A stretch of DNA of 34,987 bases. Origin: Bacteroidales bacterium (GTDB lineage: Bacteria > Bacteroidota > Bacteroidia > Bacteroidales > UBA932). The position numbers and the translations under genes were made by a program. The DNA lies in contig JAGCUK010000010.1 of the NCBI GenBank assembly GCA_017962925.1, forward strand, positions 1 to 34,987, written 5' to 3'. Each line of letters opens with the position of its first letter. Positions within the stretch are counted from its first letter, which is position 1. Below the pieces are notes generated by a model. That model was not told the origin of the DNA and did not search any database. It worked only from the letters and a program-made list of their open reading frames with translations. Shown in pieces: positions 9,175-17,395 of this stretch.

Positions 9175-11748
9175 ATGAGACTAGCCAAAGTTTTTTTCAT
9201 TTTTTCCGCAGTTCTGCTTGCCGCGACATGCTCTGGATACGACGATAGCGACATTCTCAAAAGGCTCGATAAACTCGAGGACCGGGTGTCTGCTCTGGAA
9301 AGGGATGTAACGGCTACAAATAATGAGATTTCCGCCCTCAAAACCCTGCTGGAGGCCGTTGCTGCCAATGATTATGTGACCTCCATCCGCGCCATCGAAG
9401 AGAACGGACAGGCCGGCTGGGAGATCACCTACAGCAAGAGCGGCACCGTCAAGATATTCCTCAATCGGGATTCTTTTGCGCCGAAGATCGGGGTGAAGGA
9501 GGTGAACGGAGTGCTCTATTGGACGGTGGATGGAGAGTTGCTGCTGGATGCGTCCGGCAAGATGATCCAGGCATCCGCCAAAAACGGCACGGACGGCACC
9601 AATGGTACCAATGGCTCCAATGGCGTCACCCCTCAGCTGAAGATAGAAGGAGGATACTGGTATGTATCTTATGATGAAGGCAAGACCTGGACGAAACTTT
9701 CTGCTGCCACAGCGGGCTCTTCCAACTCCGGCGTGGTGTTCCGCAGCGTCGAAGTAGTGGGCGGGAATGTGGTCTTCACCCTCACCGACGGCACTGTGTA
9801 CACGATTCCGCTCATCAGTGTGGAAAAGACCGCAGCATTCGACGAGAACGACATTGTCGCGTCTTTCGGTATAATCAGCGACACTCATATAGGCAACAAC
9901 TATGGCTCGGAGGCGAAGTTCACTTCCGCGCTCAACCAGCTCAGGAACCGCGCCGCGGAAAATGATTCCGACGGGCTGGATGCCGTGTTGGTGGCCGGGG
10001 ACTTGGTTAATACCGCTAATACCGGGCAGATATCCACGCTCAAGGGTCTCTACGAAGAGGTTTTCGACCCGAAAAAGGTTCCGATGATCTATACTGTCGG
10101 CAACCATGATATGTGCTCCGGCTATCGTTGGAGTGCGAGCACCGTAACAGAGAATGCCGTATTCCGTACGGTGCTCGGGAGTGATTATTTCCTAACCGAC
10201 CAGGACCAATCCATGCGCATCAATTTCGAGTGCAGGCACTGCATTGTGGGAGATTACCACATCCTGGCCGTGACTCCGAGCGGCATAGCCCCCATCATCT
10301 ACGACGCCAACGTCCTGACCTGGCTGAACGCGCAGTTGAAGGCCATCACCGAGGCAGATCCGGACCGCTATGTGCTGCTCATCACCCATCCTATGATTTA
10401 TGGCACCTGCTACGGCAGCGTGCTTCAGGATACCTACACCACCCACGGGGACTACTGGTCCACCAAGGCCCTGTCCGAGATTCTTGCCGGATATCCCCAG
10501 GTGATCACCTTCGGCGGGCATCTGCACTTCCCTCTGAACGATCCCCGCAGCATCTGGCAGGGGGATTTCACCTCGATGGGCACCGCCTCCACCAGCTATA
10601 TGGCAATCGAGAACGGAGCTTATGAGGATATGAATAGCGTCACCGTGATGAACGATGCCGGAGAGTATTCCGAGGGCCTGCTGGCGCAGTTCGACCGTAG
10701 CGGCAACGCCCGCTTCACCCGCATGGATTTCTACCGCACCACCGTGATAGGCAAGCCCTGGTACATCAATGCTCCTAAGGGAGATAAATCCCATCTGGAT
10801 ACTTATAATCACACAGCTCTCGCGTCGGCCAATACCGCTCCCTCGCTTTCTACGGCAGAGGTCTCCGGCACCAAGCTCACCTTCGCGGCGGGCACTGACG
10901 ATGAATTCGTGCATCATTATGTGATCACCGTGAAAAAGGCCGGTGCGGTGGTGGTTACCAAGAAAGTTCTGGCAGACTTCTACCGTTCCCCTCAGCCTTC
11001 GATGATGAAAAAATCCTACGAGCTGTCGCTCGGTGCGCTCGCTGCCGGGGATTACAGCGTGAGCATCGTGGCCTATGACTCATGGGATGCCGCCAGCACC
11101 CCTCTGGTCAAGGAATTCACCGTCACTCCGCCTAATGTTTCGGATTTTATCGGCACATATACTCTCACGTGCAAACTATTCCAGGATGGGCAGAGTACGG
11201 TTTCTCCCGCGACTGTGGATGTGACCTTCAGCGCCTCCGGGGACGAGACTAACAATATCAATATCACAGGACTGTTCCAGAATGCTGTGCTGCCGGCCAG
11301 CCTGACGGTGGATAATAACACCGGCCTGTTCAAACTGGGGCTCTATTTCGACGGAACCAAGGCGCAGGCACTGACCACTCCCGTTACCCAGAACGGTACA
11401 TCTTACAACTATGTGGCTTTCCTCCCCGGCCTCGGCACCCAGTTCATCGGAGGTAACTACAATTTCCGGCCGTGCCCTATTTCCACCACTTCGAATCAGG
11501 TATGGTGGTGGGGGACCGTGGATGGAGACACCATTTCGTTTAACAATGCGAACAAGCAGAGCCTGACCAATGCCAGCGAAGCCTGTGAGTCCAAGACAAG
11601 CACGGATTATTACATGATTGCCATCACTTGCGTGCTTTCTACGACCGAGCAATTGCAGGCCGGGAGTTTCGGCCCGAAATGGAACAAGGTATTCCAGGCG
11701 AATCCCGGGGATAACACGGCTACAGGTATGACATTTACAAAGAAATAA
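9175..11748 (+). CDS. DUF4988 lipoprotein with calcineurin-like metallophosphoesterase domain
   Basis: The chosen start is the ATG at 9175; a TTG one codon earlier is less likely. The 857-residue protein opens with a lipoprotein-like signal (VLLAATC, then SGYDDSD, acidic as in surface-exported lipoproteins). Residues about 25-60 form a coiled coil (ILKRLDKLEDRVSALERDV). DUF4988-type segments follow, with a collagen-like NG-rich linker at 137-150 and PQLKIEGGYWYVSYDEGKTW. The phosphoesterase domain, about 230-520, has every metal motif: SDTH (D236, H238), GDLV (D276), GNHD (N310-D312), H405 and GHLH (H449, H451). An FN3-like stretch and an unrecognised beta-rich C-terminal domain of about 190 residues follow. 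It leads a packed operon with GH29, one base before the next ATG. It may remove phosphate from a glycan at the cell surface; the substrate is inferred from context only. Confidence 0.88.
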   Translation: MRLAKVFFIFSAVLLAATCSGYDDSDILKRLDKLEDRVSALERDVTATNNEISALKTLLEAVAANDYVTSIRAIEENGQAGWEITYSKSGTVKIFLNRDSFAPKIGVKEVNGVLYWTVDGELLLDASGKMIQASAKNGTDGTNGTNGSNGVTPQLKIEGGYWYVSYDEGKTWTKLSAATAGSSNSGVVFRSVEVVGGNVVFTLTDGTVYTIPLISVEKTAAFDENDIVASFGIISDTHIGNNYGSEAKFTSALNQLRNRAAENDSDGLDAVLVAGDLVNTANTGQISTLKGLYEEVFDPKKVPMIYTVGNHDMCSGYRWSASTVTENAVFRTVLGSDYFLTDQDQSMRINFECRHCIVGDYHILAVTPSGIAPIIYDANVLTWLNAQLKAITEADPDRYVLLITHPMIYGTCYGSVLQDTYTTHGDYWSTKALSEILAGYPQVITFGGHLHFPLNDPRSIWQGDFTSMGTASTSYMAIENGAYEDMNSVTVMNDAGEYSEGLLAQFDRSGNARFTRMDFYRTTVIGKPWYINAPKGDKSHLDTYNHTALASANTAPSLSTAEVSGTKLTFAAGTDDEFVHHYVITVKKAGAVVVTKKVLADFYRSPQPSMMKKSYELSLGALAAGDYSVSIVAYDSWDAASTPLVKEFTVTPPNVSDFIGTYTLTCKLFQDGQSTVSPATVDVTFSASGDETNNINITGLFQNAVLPASLTVDNNTGLFKLGLYFDGTKAQALTTPVTQNGTSYNYVAFLPGLGTQFIGGNYNFRPCPISTTSNQVWWWGTVDGDTISFNNANKQSLTNASEACESKTSTDYYMIAITCVLSTTEQLQAGSFGPKWNKVFQANPGDNTATGMTFTKK
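9583..9624 (+). repeat. 9-bp-unit tandem repeat encoding a collagen-like NGT linker
   Basis: Degenerate 9-base units (aac/gac/aat-ggc/ggt-acg/acc/tcc) encode NGTDGTNGTNGSNG. Similar Gly-rich linkers are common in DUF4988 lipoproteins. It sits between the coiled-coil part and the catalytic part and may vary in copy number. Confidence 0.7.
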
Positions 11749-11749
11749 T

Positions 11750-13090
11750 ATGATAGCAACGATTCTCAGTTTAGTATTGGCTTCGGCGCTGACCGCCGGC
11801 CCCACCGACATCAAGGAAGGTATCCAGGGCTATGTGCCCACCGCCGAGGCGGCTGCCGCGAAGGAGGAATTCCGGGACGACAAGTTCGGCGTATTCATCC
11901 ACTGGGGCGTGTATTCCATGCTCGCCCGCGGCGAATGGGTGATGTTCAACGAGAAGATCCCCTACAAGGAGTACTCCAAACTCCCGGGCGGATTCTATCC
12001 TTCCAAATTCAGTGCGGATGAGTGGGTGGCGCAGATCAAGGCCTCCGGCGCCAAATACATCACCATTACATCCCGCCACCATGACGGATTCTCGATGTTC
12101 GGCACCAAGGCATCTCCCTACAATATAGTGGATGACACTCCCTTCAGGCGGGATATCATCAAGGAACTGGCGGATGCATGCCACCGGCAGGGAATGAAGT
12201 TGAACTTCTACTACTCCATCCTGGACTGGGGCCGCGACGATTATCCCCGCGATCCTGCCATCGCCCATACGGAGCAAGAGAAGGAACTCTACGCGAAGTA
12301 CCTGGATTTCATGTGTGCGCAGATCACCGAACTCCTCACCAACTACGGCCCCATCGGCTGCATCTGGTTCGACGGCGACTGGGCTAAGATCAAAAAGCCC
12401 GCGCCCGGCGAGGAAATGGTAATCGATTTCGACTGGGGATACGAACGCATCTACACCCTCATCCACTCTCTCCAGCCCTCTTGCCTGGTGGCGAATAACC
12501 ACCACCGCATCCCCATCCCCGGAGAGGATATCCAGGTGTTCGAACGCGATATCCCCGGTGAGAACAAGGCAGGATACGGCCGCACCTCCCACGTCAGCAC
12601 CGAACTGGCGCTGGAGACTTGCAAGACGCTGAATAAGAGCTGGGGCTATGACATAAAGGACGAGAACTGGAAGTCCGTGCCAGAACTTATCCGCATCCTC
12701 ATAAACACCGCCGGCCGCAACGCCAACCTGCTGCTGAACGTAGGCCCTCAGCCGGACGGATGCATCCCCGAAGAGAGCGTAGTGCGCCTGGCGGAGGTAG
12801 GAAAGTGGCTTGCAGCGAACGGCGAGAGCATCTACGGCACCCGCGCTACCATGCTCAAACCTCAGCCCTGGGGAGTGCTGACGCACAAAGAAGGGAAGAT
12901 CTTCCTGCATGTGCTGGAGGCACCGGAAGGGGGAGTGATCACCCTACCCTTCAAGCTCAAGGCCAAGCGTGCGGTGGATTTCGCCACCGGCGCAGTGCTG
13001 AAAGTGAAGAAGACGAAGAAGGATTACACCGTTACTCTGCCCGCAGGAGCAGACTTCAGTACCGATTATATTGTTGAAATAGACCTCTAA
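11750..13090 (+). CDS. GH29 family alpha-L-fucosidase
   Basis: A 446-residue predicted exo-alpha-L-fucosidase that releases fucose by a retaining mechanism. A short Sec signal peptide (MIATILSLVLASALTAGP) suggests the periplasm. Family motifs are clear: FGVFIHWGVYS with H51, ITSRHHDGFSMF with H110-H111, and GCIWFDGDW with D208 as the likely nucleophile. YNIVDDTPFRRDIIKELADA and NLLLNVGPQPDG are also typical of GH29. The length fits a catalytic TIM barrel plus a small C-terminal beta domain, with no added carbohydrate-binding module. The ATG follows the upstream stop by one base, and its TAA overlaps the next ATG by one base (TAATG), so it is co-translated with both neighbours. The fucose linkage is not decidable here. 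Confidence 0.95.
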   Translation: MIATILSLVLASALTAGPTDIKEGIQGYVPTAEAAAAKEEFRDDKFGVFIHWGVYSMLARGEWVMFNEKIPYKEYSKLPGGFYPSKFSADEWVAQIKASGAKYITITSRHHDGFSMFGTKASPYNIVDDTPFRRDIIKELADACHRQGMKLNFYYSILDWGRDDYPRDPAIAHTEQEKELYAKYLDFMCAQITELLTNYGPIGCIWFDGDWAKIKKPAPGEEMVIDFDWGYERIYTLIHSLQPSCLVANNHHRIPIPGEDIQVFERDIPGENKAGYGRTSHVSTELALETCKTLNKSWGYDIKDENWKSVPELIRILINTAGRNANLLLNVGPQPDGCIPEESVVRLAEVGKWLAANGESIYGTRATMLKPQPWGVLTHKEGKIFLHVLEAPEGGVITLPFKLKAKRAVDFATGAVLKVKKTKKDYTVTLPAGADFSTDYIVEIDL

Positions 13091-15201
13091 TGCGACGTCT
13101 TCCCTGCATCGCCCTGACGGCCCTGCTGCTCTGCGCATGCGGGGGGCGTTTCTCTTACGATAACGGCCTGCATCCCACCGCGACGCCGCTAGTGAGCGTG
13201 GATCCCTACTTTTCTCTGTGGTCCTTCGGGCCGGAGCTGACGGGGGATGTGACGCGCCACTGGACGGGGCGGAAGCAGCCTATGCTGGCAGCGCTCAGGG
13301 TAGATGGGAAAGTTTACCGGGTGCTGGGATGCGAGAATGCCAAGCCTGGAGTGCCCGAAGGGCGCATCCGCCCGCATCTGGAGCCGGATTCCAGCTATCT
13401 TTACCGGGGGCCGGAAGTGTTCCCGGAAGCCGCCGTGCAGACGGGAGCCAATGTTCTGCCTACCAGGAGTTTATACACCTTCGAGTGCGGGCCGGTGGAG
13501 TTGAGGCTTCGCTTTACATCTCCGCTGCTGCCGGACAGGCTGGAGCTGCTCACCCGGCCGGTGGGATATGCTCACTTCGACGTCCGCTCGCTGGATGGCA
13601 GGCGGCATGATGTGCAACTGTACTTCGAGGCATCTCCCCGCATCGCGATGGACTTCTATATGGTGCCGATGGCGCTGGAGAAGGGTTCGGCCGATGGAGT
13701 GGATTATGTGCGCGCCGGCACTGTCTCGCAGGACGTGCTTGGCCGTGCGGCGGATGACATCCGCATAGACTGGGGATACTTCTATCTGGCCGCTGCCGGG
13801 AACAAGGGGCAAGTGGCTGTGGTAAAGGGAGTTCCGGCCCGCGAGGCGTTCGCTGCCGCTGGAGTTCTGGGGGCGGAGCAGGAGGATCTCACTACGCCGG
13901 ATTTCGTGCAGGACGATCTCGCGCTGGCATGCACCTGCGACTTCGGCAAAGCCGTCCGCAGCGGCAGCCGCACCATCCTCCTGGCATACGACGACATCTA
14001 CTCCATTAACTACCTCGGGCTGGCCCTCAGGCCATATTGGAACCGCGCGGGGGATAATACCATCACCCGGGAAATCGCCGCTGCAGCCGCCCAGGAGAGG
14101 AAAGTCTGCAGGCTGTGTGCATCCTTCGACAAAGCACTGCTGAAAGAGGCCCTGGAGGCCGGTGGAAAGGAATATGCGGACCTCTGCGCTGCCGTCTTCC
14201 GCCAGGCCATCGCCGCCCACAAGTTGGTGGAGGGCCCGGACGGGAATCTGTTCTTCTTCTCCAAGGAAAACTTCTCCAACGGCAGCATAGGCACAGTGGA
14301 TGTGTCTTATCCCTCCGTGCCGCTGCTGCTTCTGTATAACAAGGAACTGGCGAAGGGCCTGCTGAACCATATCTACTACTATTCCGAGAGCGATGCCTGG
14401 CCGAACGACTGGGCGCCGCACGATGTCGGGCGATACCCTCAGGCGCTCGGGCAGAATTACGGGAATACGATGCCGCTGGAGGAGTGCGGGAACATGCTGC
14501 TGCTGACCGCGGCGGTGGTGCAGGAGGATGGCGATGCGGAGTATGCCCTCCGGCACTGGGAAACTCTCTCGAGATGGGCTGCTTATGCGCTGGCGCACGG
14601 GCAACATCCTGAAAATCAGCTTTGTACAGACGATTTTGCCGGGCGGCTGGCGAACAATGCCAATCTCTCCGCAAAGGCGATTCTGGGGGCGGCGGCTTAT
14701 GGCAAGATGGCCGCTATGCTCGGGAAGGAAGATGTGGCTTCGTTCTATCTGGATTCGGCCGCTCGCATGGCTGCAATCTGGAAGGAGGAGGCCTGCGACG
14801 GGGACCATTACCGACTGTCTTTCGACACTCCGGACACCTGGAGTTTGAAGTATAATCTGGTCTGGGACCGGCTGCTGGGGATAAATATCTTCGATCCTGC
14901 GATCATGGAGGTGGAGATTCCTTATTATCTTTCGAAAGAGAATAAATATGGTGTGCCGCTGGATTGCCGGGCGGGTTATACCAAGACCGACTGGGTGATG
15001 TGGACTGCATCGATGGCTCCGGATCTGGAGACCTTCCAGCGCTTCGTGCACCCTCTGTATGAGTTTTATACCGATTCCGTGCTGCCCGGGCCACTGAGCG
15101 ACTGGACGGAAACCGAGACTCCGCGCTCGCACCAGATGCGCGGGCGTTCCGTGGTAGGCGGATTCTATATGAAAATGTATTCCGACAGAATTAACAATTA
15201 A
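13090..15201 (+). CDS. Glutaminase-A-like (DUF5127/DUF4965/DUF1793) lipoprotein, copy 1
   Basis: A 703-residue member of the family named after fungal glutaminase A, whose Bacteroidota members are frequent in polysaccharide-utilisation loci and have uncertain substrates. The start ATG overlaps the fucosidase stop. The signal MRRLPCIALTALLLCACGG looks like a lipoprotein signal (LCAC), so this copy is probably membrane anchored. Family stretches: PLVSVDPYFSLWSF and TRHWTGRKQPMLAALRVDG near the N-terminus, IDWGYFYLA in the middle, then FFFSKENFSNGSIGTVDVSY, WAPHDVGRYPQ and PLEECGNMLLLTAA in the (alpha/alpha)-type C-terminal half, and QLCTDDFAGRLANNANLSAK. Copy 2 follows after four bases and is collinear. 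The barrel-like half resembles glycosidase folds, so a glycan-cleaving role is possible; this is inference. Confidence 0.85.
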   Translation: MRRLPCIALTALLLCACGGRFSYDNGLHPTATPLVSVDPYFSLWSFGPELTGDVTRHWTGRKQPMLAALRVDGKVYRVLGCENAKPGVPEGRIRPHLEPDSSYLYRGPEVFPEAAVQTGANVLPTRSLYTFECGPVELRLRFTSPLLPDRLELLTRPVGYAHFDVRSLDGRRHDVQLYFEASPRIAMDFYMVPMALEKGSADGVDYVRAGTVSQDVLGRAADDIRIDWGYFYLAAAGNKGQVAVVKGVPAREAFAAAGVLGAEQEDLTTPDFVQDDLALACTCDFGKAVRSGSRTILLAYDDIYSINYLGLALRPYWNRAGDNTITREIAAAAAQERKVCRLCASFDKALLKEALEAGGKEYADLCAAVFRQAIAAHKLVEGPDGNLFFFSKENFSNGSIGTVDVSYPSVPLLLLYNKELAKGLLNHIYYYSESDAWPNDWAPHDVGRYPQALGQNYGNTMPLEECGNMLLLTAAVVQEDGDAEYALRHWETLSRWAAYALAHGQHPENQLCTDDFAGRLANNANLSAKAILGAAAYGKMAAMLGKEDVASFYLDSAARMAAIWKEEACDGDHYRLSFDTPDTWSLKYNLVWDRLLGINIFDPAIMEVEIPYYLSKENKYGVPLDCRAGYTKTDWVMWTASMAPDLETFQRFVHPLYEFYTDSVLPGPLSDWTETETPRSHQMRGRSVVGGFYMKMYSDRINN

Positions 15202-15205
15202 TTAT

Positions 15206-17359
15206 ATGAAAAGATCACTGCTCCTTTTCTGTGCTCTTGCACTTTCCTGCCTGCTGCATGCGGCGGCGCCCATCAACTATCAGAACGACCTGCGTGCGCC
15301 GGCGTATCCACTGGTGACCGTGGATCCGTATTTCTCTGTGTGGAGTTTTACGGATGAGGCTTATGGCGATATGACCCGCCACTGGACGGGCCGCAAGCAG
15401 CCTATGCTGGCCGCGGTTCGCGTGGATGGCGTGACCTACAGGCTCCTGGGTAATGAGAAGATTGTTACCGACCCGATGTTCGGGCGCAAGCCGCATTCTC
15501 AGCCGGACGATCCGCTGTATTTCCAGCAGGGTGCGGAGGTGTTCACGACACCTGCGAGGCAGACATCTGTGAATGTGCTTCCTACAAGCACCAATTACGA
15601 GTTCGAGTGCGGCCCGGTGAAGGTGAAGATGCGGTTCGTTTCCACTCTGCTGCTGGACGACCTGGACCTGCTGTCCCGCCCGGTTAACTATCTGAGTTTC
15701 AGTGCTTCACCTGCGGACGGAAAGAAGCATTCGGTGGAATTCTATTTCGAGGCTTCTCCCCGTCTGGCGGTGGATCTGGAAGTGGTTCCTGTGATGCTTG
15801 AGAGCGGTGCCGCGGACGGAGTGAAGTATCTCCGCACCGGCACTCTGGACCAGAAGGTTCTGGAGAAGCGTGGGGATGACGTGCGCATCGACTGGGGATA
15901 CTTCTATCTGGCCCCTGTGTCCGGGAAGGGCACTATGAGCGTGGTGCGTGCAGAGAGCGCCAGGATGGTGTTTGCATCTTCCGGAAAACTGGATACCAAG
16001 GCCTATGGCAAGAGCAAGAACGTTGTCTCCAACAACTTCGTGAACGAGGACGTGGCGCTGGCGTGGTGCTTCGACATGAAGAAGATCAAGAAGGAGACGG
16101 AGGAAGTGCTGATGCTCGCATACGATGATGTGCAGTCCATCAAGTTCATGGACAGGCCGATGCGCGCATATTGGAACCGGGACGGAAAGAATACCATCAC
16201 CAAAGAGATGCAGAAGGCCGCCAAGCTCTGGCCCAAGCTGCAGGAGAAGTTGAACGTGTTCGATAATACTCTGATTACCGAGGCCAACCAGTCCGGCGGA
16301 AAAGAATATGCCGATCTGCTGGCGCTGGCCTACAGGCAGGCGGTTTGCGCGCACAAGCTGGTGCAGGCCGAGAACGGGAATCTGTATTTCATCTCCAAGG
16401 AGAATTTCTCCAACGGATGCGCCGGCACTGTGGATGTGACTTATCCTTCAATGCCGCTGTTCCTGCGCTATAATACTGAGATCGCGAAGGCTCTGGTGAA
16501 TTTCATTTTTGATTACGCAGAGAGCGCCAAATGGAACAAGGTCTGGGCACCTCATGACGTGGGTCAGTATCCCGATGCCTACGGCCAGCACTATGGCAAC
16601 TGGATGCCTCTGGAGGAGAGCGGCAATATGCTGCTGCTCACCGCTGCGATCTTAAAGCAGAGCCCGGATGCCAGTTTCGCTCAGAAACACTGGACTACTC
16701 TGACCAAATGGGCCCTCTATGCCCTTCAGAACGGGCAGGATCCCGAGAATCAGCTTTGCACCGACGACTTTGCCGGCAAGCTTGCGCATAATGTCAACCT
16801 GAGCGCGAAGTCGATTCTGGGTGTAGCTGCTTATGCCAAGATGGCGCGTCAGCTGGGCAGGGTCGACGAGGCCAAGGCTTTCAATGATTTCGCTCTCAAT
16901 ATGGCCAAGAATTGGAAGGAGAACTCTTTTGAAAATGATCACTTCCGCCTGACCTTCGACGGGGAAGGAACCTGGAGCCAGAAATATAATCTGATTTGGG
17001 ACAAGGCTCTCGGTCTGAATATCTTCGACGAGGAGATCGTGCCCATGGAGTTAGAGTATTATAAGAGCAAGATGAACGAGTATGGTTTGCCGCTGGACAG
17101 CCGCCGTCAGTATTCCAAGACTGACTGGCAGCTCTGGACGGGTGCCATGTGTGGCAGTGTGGACGATTTCCGTCAGTTCCTCCTGCCCGTCTACAAGTAT
17201 TATAATGTGACTCCGGACCGCGTTCCTCTGGGTGACTGGGTCAATACGGACCAGCCTACATTCAATGCTATGCAAGCCCGCTCCGTTGTCGGCGGCTTCT
17301 TCATGAAGTTATATCTGGATCATCCCGTCAGCCCCCTCGCCGCCAGCAAGAAAAAATAG
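15206..17359 (+). CDS. Glutaminase-A-like (DUF5127/DUF4965/DUF1793) protein, copy 2
   Basis: A 717-residue paralog of the preceding gene, alignable over its whole length (PLVTVDPYFSVWSF, TRHWTGRKQPMLAAVRVDG, IDWGYFYLA, FISKENFSNGCAGTVDVTY, WAPHDVGQYPD, PLEESGNMLLLTAA, QLCTDDFAGKLAHNVNLSAK). Roughly half the residues look identical by eye. Unlike copy 1 it has a plain Sec signal (MKRSLLLFCALALSCLLHA then AAPINYQ) and no good lipobox, so it should be soluble in the periplasm. It is the last gene of the plus-strand operon and ends 36 bases before the convergent esterase gene. Only a weak GC-rich inverted repeat sits in that gap, so no terminator is called. The reaction is unknown; the glutaminase name should not be taken literally. 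Confidence 0.87.
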   Translation: MKRSLLLFCALALSCLLHAAAPINYQNDLRAPAYPLVTVDPYFSVWSFTDEAYGDMTRHWTGRKQPMLAAVRVDGVTYRLLGNEKIVTDPMFGRKPHSQPDDPLYFQQGAEVFTTPARQTSVNVLPTSTNYEFECGPVKVKMRFVSTLLLDDLDLLSRPVNYLSFSASPADGKKHSVEFYFEASPRLAVDLEVVPVMLESGAADGVKYLRTGTLDQKVLEKRGDDVRIDWGYFYLAPVSGKGTMSVVRAESARMVFASSGKLDTKAYGKSKNVVSNNFVNEDVALAWCFDMKKIKKETEEVLMLAYDDVQSIKFMDRPMRAYWNRDGKNTITKEMQKAAKLWPKLQEKLNVFDNTLITEANQSGGKEYADLLALAYRQAVCAHKLVQAENGNLYFISKENFSNGCAGTVDVTYPSMPLFLRYNTEIAKALVNFIFDYAESAKWNKVWAPHDVGQYPDAYGQHYGNWMPLEESGNMLLLTAAILKQSPDASFAQKHWTTLTKWALYALQNGQDPENQLCTDDFAGKLAHNVNLSAKSILGVAAYAKMARQLGRVDEAKAFNDFALNMAKNWKENSFENDHFRLTFDGEGTWSQKYNLIWDKALGLNIFDEEIVPMELEYYKSKMNEYGLPLDSRRQYSKTDWQLWTGAMCGSVDDFRQFLLPVYKYYNVTPDRVPLGDWVNTDQPTFNAMQARSVVGGFFMKLYLDHPVSPLAASKKK

Positions 17360-17395
17360 CGTGTTACTGGGAACGCGCAACAAATACTCTAGCAA

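Noticed and set aside
9093-9368. N-terminal extension of the GH92 frame to 9368
   Set aside because: The extension has no homology or signal and runs into the divergent gene. The ATG at 9092 gives a signal peptide directly before the GH92 domain.
13471-15132. 553-codon minus-strand open frame opposite DUF4965 copy 1
   Set aside because: Shadow frame. The plus frame aligns along its whole length with its paralog.
17360-17395. Inverted repeat GCGTG/CGCGC between the convergent genes
   Set aside because: Short, contains a G-U pair, and is followed by no T-run, so it is not called a terminator.
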